Assembly: GCA_949318235.1 (NCBI GenBank)
Contig: OX439131.1
Coordinates: 42,860,693-42,924,692 of the forward strand
From: Ecdyonurus torrentis
Taxonomy: Eukaryota > Arthropoda > Insecta > Ephemeroptera > Heptageniidae
Direction: 5' to 3'
Length of the DNA stretch: 64,000 bases
Position numbers and translations under genes: made by a program. How positions within the stretch are numbered: the stretch's first letter is position 1; every line of letters starts with the position of its first letter. The notes beneath the pieces were generated by a model. That model ran no database searches. It saw nothing but the letters and a program-made list of their open reading frames with translations, and had not been told where the DNA came from. Positions 19,000-42,439 of the stretch are shown one piece after another.

Positions 19000-19290
19000 C
19001 TATAGGGTGTATGCATTCTTGTTAAAGTCGACACCATGTTGGATTACTCAGTAACATGGGCAGCATAGGAAAATAACTCATTTTGCCAGTTTAAAAACTC
19101 TATGGAATATTTTTGAGTCCATTGATGTTGTTAATAGGTTGAATTAGTATCTCAAGTATGTGAAAAAAATAGCAATATCAAAAAATTAACTGCCCAAAGA
19201 AAGTTGCCAAAAACTACGTTTGTCCTATGTTGAGCAATGTTATTTACTACTCCAGTATGGCCTCCAAGTGCATTAAATATGATGTCATGC
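19000..19290. repeat. Dispersed repeat family 12, copy 1
   Basis: Shares ordered blocks with 45268-45525: TGCATT, GACACCAT, AACATGGG, ATTGCCAGTTTAAAAA, AGGTTGAATT, GAGCAATGTTATT and ACTCCAGTATGGC. No coding potential is seen. Family identity is unknown. Confidence 0.65.
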
Positions 19291-19915
19291 GGATACACCC
19301 TTAATCTAGCAATATTGTTCAATGCTAACATAAATTACGTAACTGATTTTTTACGTGTGGTGCGCGTTCTTTATTATTTTCTGTTGTCAGCAAGTTGTTT
19401 TCGTTATAATTCTAGTTTTTTTTTATGATTTCTGTATATTACCATGATTTTCATTAAACTGTCAATTTTTACAGATAAAAAAATATAATTTGATAGTAAA
19501 AATGTACTGCTTTTTTAAATATGATAATTTAACGGCATTATTTTTTGTTGCTTTAATTAAAACCATGCTTCTTCAGTAGTAGTTTTGTTTAAAAAAAAAA
19601 AGGCAATTACCAATGTTAAGATCAAATATATATTTAAATTTCGAGAAGCAATCATTGAAAACAAAGGCAGGCATGTTACAAAAAAAAAAAAAAAAAAAAA
19701 AAAAAAACGTATTTTAACAGACTTTTAATTTGAACTTGAATAAAATGGAATACGTGAATAATTAAAAAAGATGTCAGAAGCATACTATTTTTTAAAAAAC
19801 AATTATTAGACTGTTAATTAAAATGTGGTGAATATACAATAACAAATCTTGTAAATTTATTATTTTAACGTACTATATTTAAATTTTAAATATAAATGTT
19901 GATAATAATTGAATT

Positions 19916-19982
<67 letters not shown>

Positions 19983-20327
19983 ATATAAAATGAAATCTAA
20001 TTGCATAAAAAATCATCATCCTTTGATAGAATATGATTTTTTGTTATCATGTTTCCAGGAAAGGCTAAAAGTAAAATAATTATAATTTACATAAATATAA
20101 CAAAAAATACTTTGAAAATGAATTATTAATACTGTACAAAAACAGTTTCTTTCCTAGAACCAGTTGGATGAATGTTATTATATTGGTAACGTGGAAAGAC
20201 TCGTAATAATTTCCAAACATAAAAACATATTTTTAGGGTTTTTCCTTGAGAAAATACAACAATAAATTTGATTTTTTTTATAGAAGTAATACAATAACCA
20301 TATAGAAAATTAGTATGTATATAATGC
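19291..20327. other. Intergenic A+T-rich DNA
   Basis: A 27-base A-run at 19680 and (TA)n at 19920-19986 are the only distinctive features; no gene is seen. Confidence 0.5.
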
Positions 20328-20458
20328 AGTGGTGTAGCCAGGATGTTGAGACGGTAGGGGCCCAGCATACAGTGAGGCTGGTAAAAAGGAGAAAAAAAAA
20401 CTTTACCCATGCTTTTTTAGACCCTGATGGGAGGACCCCCTGTTAACGCCCCTGGTAT
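20328..20458. mobile_element. Short hAT-like MITE fragment
   Basis: Begins CAGTGGTGTAGCCAGG and ends AACGCCCCTG, the CAGNGG...CCNCTG terminal form typical of hAT elements and similar to the ends of the element at 54171-54730. The flanking 8 bases do not match convincingly, so the boundaries are tentative. Confidence 0.5.
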
Positions 20459-20559
20459 TAAAGATTGCTATAGTCATTATTAAGATTTTGAGGTCTCATT
20501 GTTGTTATGTGATGCTACTCTGTACACTACCTTGATAAATAAATGTATTTGAATTATGC

Positions 20560-21250
20560 ATGGACAAAAATAAGAACAGTACGTAATAATTATGCTAGCT
20601 CATTTCAACACAATGGAGCTTATTGGTTTAGCGCGCGGGGAGACGCGGGGAAAGCTAAGGGTCCCCTAATTTAACATTACGCTTATGGGGAAAAACACGT
20701 TTTTTGCGATTTTTGAGAAAACTACTCCACCGATTTCGGAGAAATTTAAATGACAAATACTAGACATACTTTTACGTGTTTTAAGCCATAGTCATTTTTA
20801 AGCATTTTTTTAAACCGATAACCTCCATTTGTTCAATGTACTGTACTATAACTGCATAATAAATATGTTGCAAAGCACAAATATTATGTATATTATGTTA
20901 TATAACATAATTAATTATTATATATGATGTTGTAATGGAGTTTATCGGTGTAATAATTTCTTTAAAAAATTCTATGGCCTAAACGTAAAAACGTGTCTAG
21001 TTTTTCTCATTTAAATTTCTCCGGAATCGGTGTAGTAGTTTTCTCAAAAAATGCAAGGAACGTTTTTTTTTTTTTTTTTTTTTTTTTTCTTTTTTTTTTC
21101 TCATAAGCGTAATGTTAAATTAAGGGACCCTTAGCTTTCCCCAAGTTACCCCGCGTGGTAAACCGATAAGCTCCAAATCTCCATTTAGCATTATTAATGC
21201 TATAATGACATAAATGCAGCATAAATTACGTAATTTATTATTTCAATTAT
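20560..21250. mobile_element. Composite: foldback family 8 inside family 7
   Basis: Outer family-7 arms (GTACGTAATAATTATGCTAGC at the left, AATGACATAAATGCAGCATAAATTACG at the right) enclose a foldback at 20615-21175. The foldback arms are GGAGCTTAT...GCGGGGAAAGCTAAGGGTCCC and GGGACCCTTAGCTTTCCCC...ATAAGCTCC. Family-7-like sequence recurs in the hairpin loop at about 20830-20930, so the order of insertion is not simple. Confidence 0.65.
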
Positions 21251-21539
21251 GCGTCAATTATTTATTTCTAACAAAAATATTGTTTTATGGCAAAGATTCA
21301 TGCAATGAAACTGGGAAAGCTTTATATGCGCCTTAAATATAGTCCATTATTATCGGTATAGTCACTATTTAACATGTTAAAAAAAAACTTTTATTTTTAC
21401 TATTTAACACTAATTAAATACATATTTAATGTAAACGAAAGTGACGTAGAAAAAGTTCAAGACATTGACATTAAACCCCGAGTATACGCATTTGATACAT
21501 CTCACACGTGAATGCGATATATTTGTTAAGCAAAGCAAG

Positions 21540-21673
21540 AGCAAGTAGCGAGAGTTGTGAAATGTTATGCAAAGAAGAGGGAGTCAACATCCTCACTCAG
21601 TTCCACAAACAAAACACGTGTAGTGAGGTTTTGTCAAGTCGCCACTTGCACGCCTGTCTGCCCAATACAACAT
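21540..21673 (+). promoter_or_regulatory. Candidate 5' non-coding exon and promoter of gene C
   Basis: A less A+T-rich block ends at ACAACAT followed by GTAAGTAG, a good splice donor. An initiator-like TCAGTT lies at 21597. The coding exon of gene C is preceded by its own acceptor (TATATAG, 21121+1000), so a 5'UTR intron of about 450 bp is likely. The start site is inferred only. Confidence 0.4.
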
Positions 21674-22139
21674 GTAAGTAGCTTTCCATGTCACCATAAT
21701 ATAAAACACTACATACACATGAAACTTACATAGCTATATTATATCTTTACTTTTAATTTTTTGTCCTTTTAACTTATTATTTAAACTTAAATTACCATGT
21801 TAAACTTAATTATATAAACTTTTAAAATTTCTAACTTTAACATTTAGAAAGTACAAAAAAAAAAAAAAAAAAAGTTTTTTTTTAATGTTAAATATATAAA
21901 GCTTTTTATATAAAGTTTTTGTGTACGTGGAGTTGTTTTTAAGCTTAAGAACATGATTTAGGTAAACTGTGTTTTCTTTCGATCACTTTATTCTAATTTA
22001 CAAATGTAAAATAATCCCTCTGTGTTTTGCATCACTTTTTGCAAGCTTATTTTGTTATCTTTAAAGTACTTAGGGTGAGTAAAGAAGTTACTTATGGACT
22101 TTTATTATTTTTTATATATATAGAGTGAGCTGCCTAGAG

Positions 22140-30111
<7,972 letters not shown>

Positions 30112-31478
30112 AATAATGTAACTTTGATTTTTGTTTTTTAACACAAAAATCACTTCTATAATATAATTGTGATATTGTCATAATATAATAATAATACTTT
30201 ATGGTTGACTGCACTAGTTAAAATAATACTATTTTGTATTATGTTTTTGAAAATTAAATATACGCTCCAGTTCCTCCAAATGTTATTATATTATGTTTCT
30301 TTTCCATGTTTTATGTTTGTTTTTTTCATGCAATAACACAAAAAACATGGGAACAGTTTCTTTTTAATTTGTTTAAAAACACAAAAACATTTTTTTGTAT
30401 ACTAAAATAATGTTTTATAATAGCTCAATTATTTGCAAACGTTGTAAATTATTTAATTTATTAAATAATTTTTTTATTATGAAGCTGTAAAAATTTTATA
30501 ATGAAAAATAAACAATATAAAAATCAGCCTATTTTTATTACCATAAAATCCCAAGTTTAACAAAGAAGCTTGACTGTTATTCAACGAAATGGGTCATAAA
30601 TCATAAAAAAAAAAAGTTTTACAGACTCTAGTAAATTTTATAGCATTACTTTGTACTTTATTCAGTACTAATAAAATTCCTTTCTTTATCTCTCTTTACT
30701 TCTTTTGTAGCACTGAATTCTTAGAAAATAATAAAATGGATAAATTTGCCATGTACACAGTGAAGATTTTTGCAATTACTAAGAAATTGGATTTATCAGT
30801 AATAGCCATCAAATGGATTAAATTTTATATCACATTAATTATCTGACCTATTTAAAAGGTATTAAATGGAAAATAGGTAATAAATCACTTAACAAATCTA
30901 ACACCTAAAATATTGATTTAAAATAAAGTGATAACCCAAAATTTGAAAGAAAAAAGTAATGATATTTTTTTCTTATAAAGATAAAATTTATTATTTCTAT
31001 GAGAGAACAAATTCTATAAATTTATTCGGTTATATATATATTAAAATATTACATTTGAAATTCAAATGAATAACAACAATATTTTAATTTTAAATTTCAC
31101 ATATTTTATTTTTACTCACGCGCTTACAAGTTCTTAGTAAGTACCGATAGTACATCAAAAATGTTCCCAAGACAAGAATATATCACAACACTGTATGTCC
31201 TTTTCTCTCTTTCCTTTGTGCATTCTCACCCCCACGGCCTCCACTCTCACTCTCGTCCGATATTGATGTAACGCAATGTTGCCAAATATACAATATTCAC
31301 ATAACAACGATTTTTTTTTAGAATATTTTTATTTACTATCGGTACATATTCAAACAACACATCAAATAAAACCTGAGAATAACTGTAAATTAAAATTGGT
31401 CTAAAACGTCATGTAACATGATAAACATGTGATCTCTAGGATGCTAATTTGTGTTTTTTGTCAACGTTAGCTGGTGAA
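30112..31478. other. Intergenic region between genes C and D
   Basis: A+T-rich 3' flank of C with AATAAA at 30507. A C-rich, pyrimidine-rich block at about 31195-31265 may belong to the promoter of D. The acceptor CAACGTTAG lies 8 bases before D's start codon, so D probably has a 5'UTR intron; its first exon is not identified. Confidence 0.45.
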
Positions 31479-34526
<3,048 letters not shown>

Positions 34527-34748
34527 TGTCACTGTAGACATTTATCATTGTATCTGATTTCTGTTTTGTTGTATTGAATTTTGATCGTGTTATTTTTTAT
34601 GCTTCTTTCCTTTTGTTTGTATAATAATTTTGAATATTATTAAATAAAATATTATTTTAAAATTGTGTTTTTTAATTATTATTTTATCACAACTGTATGA
34701 AAATATATAATAATGATGTTGTGTATTTTATATCAGGACCAAATTATA

Positions 34749-35105
34749 TTAAAGAGGAAGTTCAGGGGTTACAACATGGCTTACATGGCTTTTTCAATGT
34801 TAGCAAATGAAAAGAACTGTTCATTGACTCACATATGATGACTCAAAGCCCTTTCATAGTCCTGCAAACTAGAGATCATCCTGCGAGATATGCAACTCTT
34901 CCCGTATATTTTACGTCATAGTTACGGCTTTACTATATAGACAATGTTCTAGCGGGTTGCATAACTCGTAGGATGAGCACAAGTTTGAGGGGCTACCATG
35001 GAACTACGGAAGGGTTTTGGGGTATCATATGTGAGTCAATGAACAATTCTTCTAATTATCTAACATTGAAAAAGCCATGTTGTAACCCCTGAACTTTCTC
35101 TTTAA
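34749..35105. mobile_element. TTAA-MITE family 6, copy 1
   Basis: Bounded by TTAA. TTAAAGAGGAAGTTCAGGGG at the left is mirrored by CCCCTGAACTTTCTCTTTAA at the right; the inverted repeats extend through ACAACATGGCTT. Located just past the poly(A) signal of gene D. Confidence 0.92.
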
Positions 35106-36530
35106 GATTCTCATCATAACGGTAAACACCTTCAATAAAATCATGCAACTAGATTTGCTCTGTCAACAACTTTTTTTATAAACGTTGTTGTTTATATTAA
35201 TTATATTGATTATAGTAGGTGGTAGTGACGGTGATCAGCAGAAAAAAAAGTGATACATAGTTGGATTTCATTTTTTGCAGAGTATTACTTTGAATAAGAA
35301 ATAACCCAAATATCTATTTAATATGTTAGCTTCGGCCGGACGTGAATTCACTTGAAACGCATCCTGAATGACACGAACGAGTTAGGATCACGCACAAGAC
35401 ACCGAGAAGTGAAGTTCGTTTTCACAGCAACGAAATTTGATTCCAATGCGTGAGCTCTTTCTCAAATTTTGCTATACTTTTGGGTTGTTTGCACTGGCAT
35501 TGGGATAATATGCCAAAACAAATAACAAAGGCTTATACGTATTTAAGTTTATATATCAAACTAACCAAATACATATTGTATAAAGTCATTGTTTATCGTT
35601 ATGCAAATTTTGAATGCTACTCTTTAATAATATAGTAAAGCAATATCAAATGTCACACATGATTATGTCTAATTTGAAAAATAAATAAATAATTACTAAC
35701 AATTTGCAGTAAAAAAAAAAGTATTATACATACGTACGATGCGACTATTAAAAATTACATGCAGAATGCTCAATTATTTGCACAATAACCTTTTTTTTTA
35801 AATAAAATGCACATAAATAATAATATGAATAAAAAAAAAATAATAATAATAATTCTTGAAAAATACTAACTTAAAAGAATAATACCCATAGAATTCAAAA
35901 GATACACAAATATAACCTATAAAGATGTTGCATAATTCATAATATGTTAATACGAGTATAATGTATTATTTAAACTTTATAAAGTATAGTTTTACTATTT
36001 AAGAAGTTTGTATTATATGAGCCTACATGTAAATCGTATAACTGTAATATTTATTTATTATTTTCATGTGTAAATTGTCTTCAGATTTGAGTTAGTCTTA
36101 ATTTAATTTGACGTAATCACGCTGCAACTAATTGTAATAACAAAAAATTAACGGTTATTTATAACTATGTGTTCAAAATCTGGATCTATTGGAGCTCTGG
36201 CCTTCTCTCCTTAATTCTCAATTATTTGAAACTTCTTAACGTTAAAAAAATTTGTTGCAAACGCTTGCACAATGACTTGTGATGACGAAGAAAAAAGTCA
36301 TGCCTTGATTATCAAACAATGAATTATGAAACTGAGAGTCAAAGTACTTTTGTTTCATTCCTTATACTGCATAATGCATATAATTTGCAGTACACTGTGA
36401 GCCTTTGAAACATAATAACTGCATTTGACAATTCTCGTACTAATTTTAGTGTAACAGAAAATAAGTAATATTGAAACTGTGATATTAAGCAAAAGAATAG
36501 GGAAAATAATTTGTATATAAAACAATACGC
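35106..36530. other. Intergenic region between genes D and E
   Basis: A+T-rich, no gene recognised. A somewhat less A+T-rich patch lies at about 35330-35450. Confidence 0.45.
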
Positions 36531-37290
36531 GAAAAGAAAAGAAAAGAAAAGAAAAGAAAAGAAAAGAAAAGAAAAGAAAAGAAAAGAAAAGAAAAGAAAA
36601 GAAAAGAAAAGAAAAGAAAAGAAAAGAAAAGAAAAGAAAAGAAAAGAAAAGAAAAGAAAAGAAAAGAAAAGAAAAGAAAAGAAAAGAAAAGAAAAGAAAA
36701 GAAAAGAAAAGAAAAGAAAAGAAAAGAAAAGAAAAGAAAAGAAAAGAAAAGAAAAGAAAAGAAAAGAAAAGAAAAGAAAAGAAAAGAAAAGAAAAGAAAA
36801 GAAAAGAAAAGAAAAGAAAAGAAAAGAAAAGAAAAGAAAAGAAAAGAAAAGAAAAGAAAAGAAAAGAAAAGAAAAGAAAAGAAAAGAAAAGAAAAGAAAA
36901 GAAAAGAAAAGAAAAGAAAAGAAAAGAAAAGAAAAGAAAAGAAAAGAAAAGAAAAGAAAAGAAAAGAAAAGAAAAGAAAAGAAAAGAAAAGAAAAGAAAA
37001 GAAAAGAAAAGAAAAGAAAAGAAAAGAAAAGAAAAGAAAAGAAAAGAAAAGAAAAGAAAAGAAAAGAAAAGAAAAGAAAAGAAAAGAAAAGAAAAGAAAA
37101 GAAAAGAAAAGAAAAGAAAAGAAAAGAAAAGAAAAGAAAAGAAAAGAAAAGAAAAGAAAAGAAAAGAAAAGAAAAGAAAAGAAAAGAAAAGAAAAGAAAA
37201 GAAAAGAAAAGAAAAGAAAAGAAAAGAAAAGAAAAGAAAAGAAAAGAAAAGAAAAGAAAAGAAAAGAAAAGAAAAGAAAAGAAAAGAAAA
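36531..37290. repeat. Perfect (AAAAG)152 pentanucleotide tract
   Basis: 760 bases of GAAAA without a single deviation, about 320 bp upstream of the start codon of gene E. The 274- and 320-codon ORFs on the two strands are artefacts of the repeat. The unit count in the real genome may differ from the assembly. Confidence 0.99.
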
Positions 37291-37613
37291 TATACGAATT
37301 CTATAATGGTATTTCAAAGATTTTACTGTAGTTAATTCAAATTACATTTCTACGATCTCTAACACCTCCGTAATTATATTTGTATTATAACAAAATTTCA
37401 TGTCTGTCGATCAGGTACTACTGCATTTTAAAGCTTAACACGTGTAAACAAAATATTAAAAAAACAACGATCGATGAACAATTAGTTACGTAGCTACTGT
37501 GTTTGTATATCTCGCATTAGATAATATTCAGTAGACAGTGTTAATTTATTTCTAAATGCAAGTGTAAACACCCTTGATAAGTTTTAATAGTTAGATGTTT
37601 TAAATGCAGAGGT

Positions 37614-40028
37614 ATGATGTGTCTTAATATGCGTCTTCTAGTATTTTTCTTAACTTTAACAGCGACAACTTCACAAAAGCACGATTCGATCAATAATTCT
37701 AAGTCAAACATTTTATTCCGACAAAGAAGATTTCTTACATTTCCTCCAAAAAGTTCTTTAAAGGTAAAGTGATAAAAATTGGTTTATATTAATATTTGTA
37801 AATTTTAATAGTTAAAGCTTAATGATATAAGCTAGTCATTAGCTCTCTCTTGCAAATACACCGCAGTGGATGTGTATCTTCTTTTTATTGTTTTATGAAA
37901 AAAAAAAGTGTATTTAAAGGTGTCTGGTGATGAATCTGGTGATGAGCCACATACATAAGTTTAATCGTCTCATAGAAAATAAGAATCAAATCAATACCCA
38001 CTAAAGTTATCCCCATTAAAGAGTAAATTTTGAAAACTTCTTGTATTAATTATTCATTATAATGTGCGTTTGTTATTTTTTAATATATTATAGCTCTCTG
38101 CATGTTTGGCAAAAGGAGGAATTATTCTCAGTCCACCCGCATTTGTTTTTACATTTGATATGGATTTATCATATGATCTACCAGATAAATCCAACACTAT
38201 TAGTCGAATCCGCTCGTCACCTAACAGCAAACACCGCAGAGATCGTCGTGATGTTTATGAAACAATGGAGGCTCTACTTGAAAGGTAAGCTTAAATTCTA
38301 ATTATTATAATAAGATGTATTTACGTTTATTTTACTTCACAATTACCATAATAATGAATCAAGCTGTCACACTTTATTGTGAGTAATCATGAGTATATTA
38401 TTGTTTTTTTTTTATATAAACGCAGTTATGCTTTAAGGAGAAAATTAACAAAATAAATTGCCATGTAATGAGGAAGGTGAATTGAAATTTTTTGGTGGAG
38501 TTTATGATATTTTTGGAAAGAGCTTAAAAAAAGTTTGAGGTGTTATTTTTTCTTAGGACGATTGGAGCATGTGAAGTATTTTTAATTAATTTGTGAAAAT
38601 CGGCCTAGAAAGCCTGTGACGTCATCAGCCCACTTTTTTCTCGGCAAATACTAATCGTTCGAGGTTCAGTAACCAGTTTAATGAAATCAGCTCGTCCTCA
38701 GGATTTCAAAAAACTGGCTACTGAACCTTCTACGGTCAATACTTCCCGAAATAAATGCCCGATTGATGACGTCACAGGCTTTTTCGGCCGATTTTCAAAA
38801 ATTAATTAAAAATACTTCCCATGCTCAAATCGTTCTAAGAAAAAAATAGGGCCTCAAAATTTTTTTAACGCTCTTTTCAAAAATGTCATAAAAAGTGGGG
38901 GTTAAAAAAATCCACCTTCCTCATTGCGAAACAATTAGAAGAAATGACTTTATGATTATAGATATGTTTATCTATTATAATTTTAATGTGACATTAAAAG
39001 TAAATTTTTATTTCCTGTACAGGCAAGGATTAAATGGTCGTGCGTGTGTGTTACGTGCAATATGTGAAACTCAGCAACTACTGGCTCCTGGTAAATTTGG
39101 ACTCATGGAAGATATTTTACATGAAATTTTTACGTAAGTCTTAGACCTAGATAACTTAAAGCCATAGACCACATAAAACAATATTGTGCTTTTTAATGAA
39201 TAAACACGAAATGGGATCTTCAAAACTGATGATAGTTCTTAACAGAATGTTAATGTAGCCCCATGAGAGAGCGTGAAAAAACTGTAAAGTATGCAATTTG
39301 CGTGAAAATTCATGTTTATGACATCAGAAACACGCAAAAATTGGTATGAAAATGTTGTGCGGGTTGCATAAATTGAATATTCTGATCACTGCTACGGGGC
39401 TACTGTTGGCTTTTGAGACAAACTAATGTTATTTATGTAAATCCCATCAAGTGTTTTGTGATATAAATGCTTATGTTTTTCTCTGGTCTATTCCTTTAAG
39501 GCAATCGTAAAGTATCTGTTTTTCATATTTTTGTATACGAAAGCATGTGTTTGTTTTTTTCAAAAGCTATATTGACATGATTTATTAAATATATGTATAA
39601 AATAAAAGTTTATTCTGTATAAACCAAAATTAAATTAATTGAAATTATGAAATACTCTAATTATGAAGTATTGTTTGAAAGAAGTCAGAAGAAATTTTTT
39701 TTAATATAAAATCTATTTTTATTTATCCCTATTAATATATATTGCTTTTTCTTCCTTTTATAACACCAACACCGGGCTCTTGCTTGAGCTAAAGGTAAAG
39801 GTGGAAGTAATTTAAAACTAAACTCATACAAGATCAAACATCAACGTATAATGTATGAAATATGGTGAATTTTACAGGGTGCCACAAGCGGAGAGGCAAC
39901 AGATCAGCTGGCAGGATGTGGATCTGAAAGATCATGACATCGCGCATCGTCATGGCAGATCTAATCAGAACTGCGTACAGCTTTACTCGTCTTGTCCCGT
40001 ATCCCTCATCAATTTGGCGCTCTGGTGA
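37614..40028 (+). CDS. DM4/DM12-family secreted protein, gene E
   Basis: Exons 37614-37763, 38094-38284, 39023-39133 and 39878-40028 (phases 0, 2, 2) encode 200 residues; M6 is an alternative start. Hydrophobic leader at 7-19; RQRR at 36-39 then FLTFPP. Exon 2 begins LSACLAKGGIILSPP and ends RRDVYETMEALLE. Exon 3 has GLNGRACVLRAICE (Cys122, Cys128). Exon 4 has DHDIAHRHGRSNQ, Cys183, Cys190 and SLINLALW. It is a close duplicate of gene D; exon 1 differs most. An acceptor (AAATGCAG) sits four bases before the first ATG, so a 5'UTR intron is likely. A TTAA-MITE starts 22 bp after the exon-3 donor, and a foldback element 20 bp after the stop codon. Confidence 0.9.
38468..38935. mobile_element. 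Foldback element family 11, copy 1
   Basis: AATGAGGAAGGTGA at the left mirrors TCCACCTTCCTCATT at the right; inner arms include GCCTGTGACGTCATCA / TGATGACGTCACAGGC and AAATCGGCC / GGCCGATTT. It fills most of intron 2 of gene E. Confidence 0.85.
39156..39499 (+). mobile_element. TTAA-MITE family 1, copy 6
   Basis: TTAAAGCCATAGACCACATA to GTCTATTCCTTTAA, close to the family consensus. In intron 3 of gene E, starting 22 bases past the exon-3 splice donor. Confidence 0.92.
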
Positions 40029-40048
40029 CGTCACATTACAATTTAAGT

Positions 40049-40209
40049 CAGTGACCACTTATGTTTACTCAAAATGCGGGAAAGGAAGTACCAAAAGAGT
40101 AAAAGTTTTGACAGTAAAAGTGGGAGACAAGTTAGTGCCACTTTTACCGTCACGTGGTTTCCTCTACCGGCACTTCCTTTTCCGCATTTTGAGTAAACAT
40201 AAGCGGTCA
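40049..40209. mobile_element. Foldback MITE family 3, copy 3, in the 3'UTR of gene E
   Basis: CAGTGACCACTTATGTTTACTC and the mirrored GAGTAAACATAAGCGGTCAG enclose GGAAGTACC / GGCACTTCC-type arms. It begins 20 bases after the stop codon, before the first AATAAA (40313), so it should be transcribed as a hairpin. Confidence 0.85.
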
Positions 40210-40422
40210 GTATTTTTTTTTGGATACATCCATCAATATTTTGACTTACTTGTGAGAAACTGTTCTTTATTAACGATTCAATGATCCAACTAAATTGTCA
40301 CTAAAAGTAAAAAATAAACTACGTAATTTATGCTGCATTGAACAATTACTATCATGTAAAACACAAATTTAATGTTTAATTTAATTTAATGCTATTTTTT
40401 AATAATAATATTATATATATAT

Positions 40423-40716
40423 ATGAATGATGAACTTTGGTCTTACCTTCTACTTGAAGACCCTGGGGTATACACTCGCTGATAGTTTATATTAAAATTT
40501 AACAAATAAAATTACGTCACTAAAATGTACATATTAAAAACTTAATTCACTAGTCTCTAAACATAACTATGTATAATTTTAGAGACTAGCGAATCAAGTT
40601 TTTAATATGTACATTTTAGTGACGTAATTTTATTTGTTAAAAATTAATATAAACTATCAGCGAGTGTAAAGCCCAGGGTCTTCAAGTAGAAGGTAAAACC
40701 AAAGTTCTTCATTCAT
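40423..40716. mobile_element. 294-bp near-perfect palindrome
   Basis: ATGAATGATGAACTTTGGTC...AAACTTAATTCACTAGTCTCTAAA is followed, after a ~10-base centre near 40565, by its reverse complement ending CCAAAGTTCTTCATTCAT. Arms are about 140 bp with only a few mismatches: a foldback element or inverted duplication. Confidence 0.85.
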
Positions 40717-40753
40717 CATGTCACCTCGCTCGAAATTCAATTTTTATAACACA

Positions 40754-40754
<1 letters not shown>

Positions 40755-40846
<92 letters not shown>
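40755..40846. repeat. Compound (AC)n(TA)n microsatellite
   Basis: AC repeat to about 40785, then TA repeat. Confidence 0.97.
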
Positions 40847-40850
<4 letters not shown>

Positions 40851-41999
40851 TTATATATATAATTATGCAGTGTAGTGTAATAATTATAAATTTAGCATGA
40901 ATTATGATGTTTAGCATAAATGTTGTTTCATTGAGCTAGCATAATTATTCAGTATTTACTACCTGAATAAATAAAAGTTTCTGACATGCAAAGTTCTAAT
41001 GAGGAATAATTATTGCTTCTTATTTAACACAAATATTTTATTTGTATCTCAAATTTGGTGCTCTATTTATATCGTCCTGGTAACTGCAAAAGTTTTCATC
41101 TCCTGTGATTCGAAAAAGTCCCTATCTCCATTGATTATAACAAAAGGTTCACACTGGAGCTTTGTATGAAATGCTAATCACTGGAGAGGAGGTTTTTTGC
41201 AGCGACGAGGACAATATGAATTAGTTTGTTAAATCATTGTTACTCCAAAATTATGAAAAAAAAAATTGTATATTTTTTTGTGTGTGTATGTTTGATGATA
41301 CAAGACTAACATAACGCAATGATTTCTCTTGCGTTGCTAATCTGTGGTGTTTTGTGATTCTTTCTTTGTGGCTGAGCCAAGACTAACTTCCGGTCAGTGG
41401 TAAACATTTCGTCTGAATAATAAATAACGCAGAACTTTTACTTGGTTGGTAACTTTTTGCTTGGACAAGAGAGACAGAGAGACAGAGAGACAGAGAGAGA
41501 GACAGAGAAGCAGACGTAGTTAATATCGAAAACCAGAGCAAATAATATGCATTCGTTACTGTGTTTATATCTATCAGTTTGACGATGAAGCCTTATACAC
41601 TGAATTGGATTAAAATTTACATTAATGCAATTACTTCCAGTACTGTAAGCAATATGAACTCATGTCAGTGATCATAATTAACCTCACATCTACACCTTCA
41701 AATCAATAATATATATATTTTTGTTATGATAATAAATAGGTATATATTAAACAGATATTGTAAAACACATGATAAAACAAAATGAATCATTAAATTTTTT
41801 TTATTAACACGAGATAAAATGAACGTATCATCAAGTTCACACTATAGGCCATATTACTATAGCTAGTAAAAAAATATGTTTGATGATAATTTTTTTGAAG
41901 TCAACGTAGTTTTATTTGACAGTGTGAACACCACTTTAAGATTCTCTAAAATATTAAAAATTGCCATTTATGTTTACAGAAAAATAAGATGATATTTTC

Positions 42000-42160
<161 letters not shown>

Positions 42161-42327
42161 ACACATATCAATAGACACATATAAACATTAAATAAAATGT
42201 TTCATGTCGAAGAAGTAAACTATATAAAAAGAGGTATGTGTAAAAGTAATTTTATTATATGTACTTTTTAAATTGCTGTACTTTAATAGCATAGCAAATA
42301 GAAATATATTGGAAACTTCTAAAAAAG

Positions 42328-42439
<112 letters not shown>

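Larger units (their letters stand above)
40300..40960. mobile_element. TATGCTA-rich MITE (family 7), split copy
   Basis: Left part AAACTACGTAATTTATGCTGC at about 40318-40360 and right part AATTATGCAGTGTAGTG...TTAGCATAAATG at about 40860-40950 resemble the two ends of family 7. The palindrome and microsatellite between them look like later insertions. Confidence 0.5.

Noticed and set aside
22125..22139. Extended starts at GTG (gene C) and TTG (genes D and G)
   Set aside because: These are prokaryotic-style alternatives; ATG codons directly before the signal peptides fit, and acceptors lie between.
36355..37335. Long ORFs on both strands (274 and 320 codons)
   Set aside because: They are translations of the (AAAAG)n tract; any unit whose repeat length is not a stop yields them.
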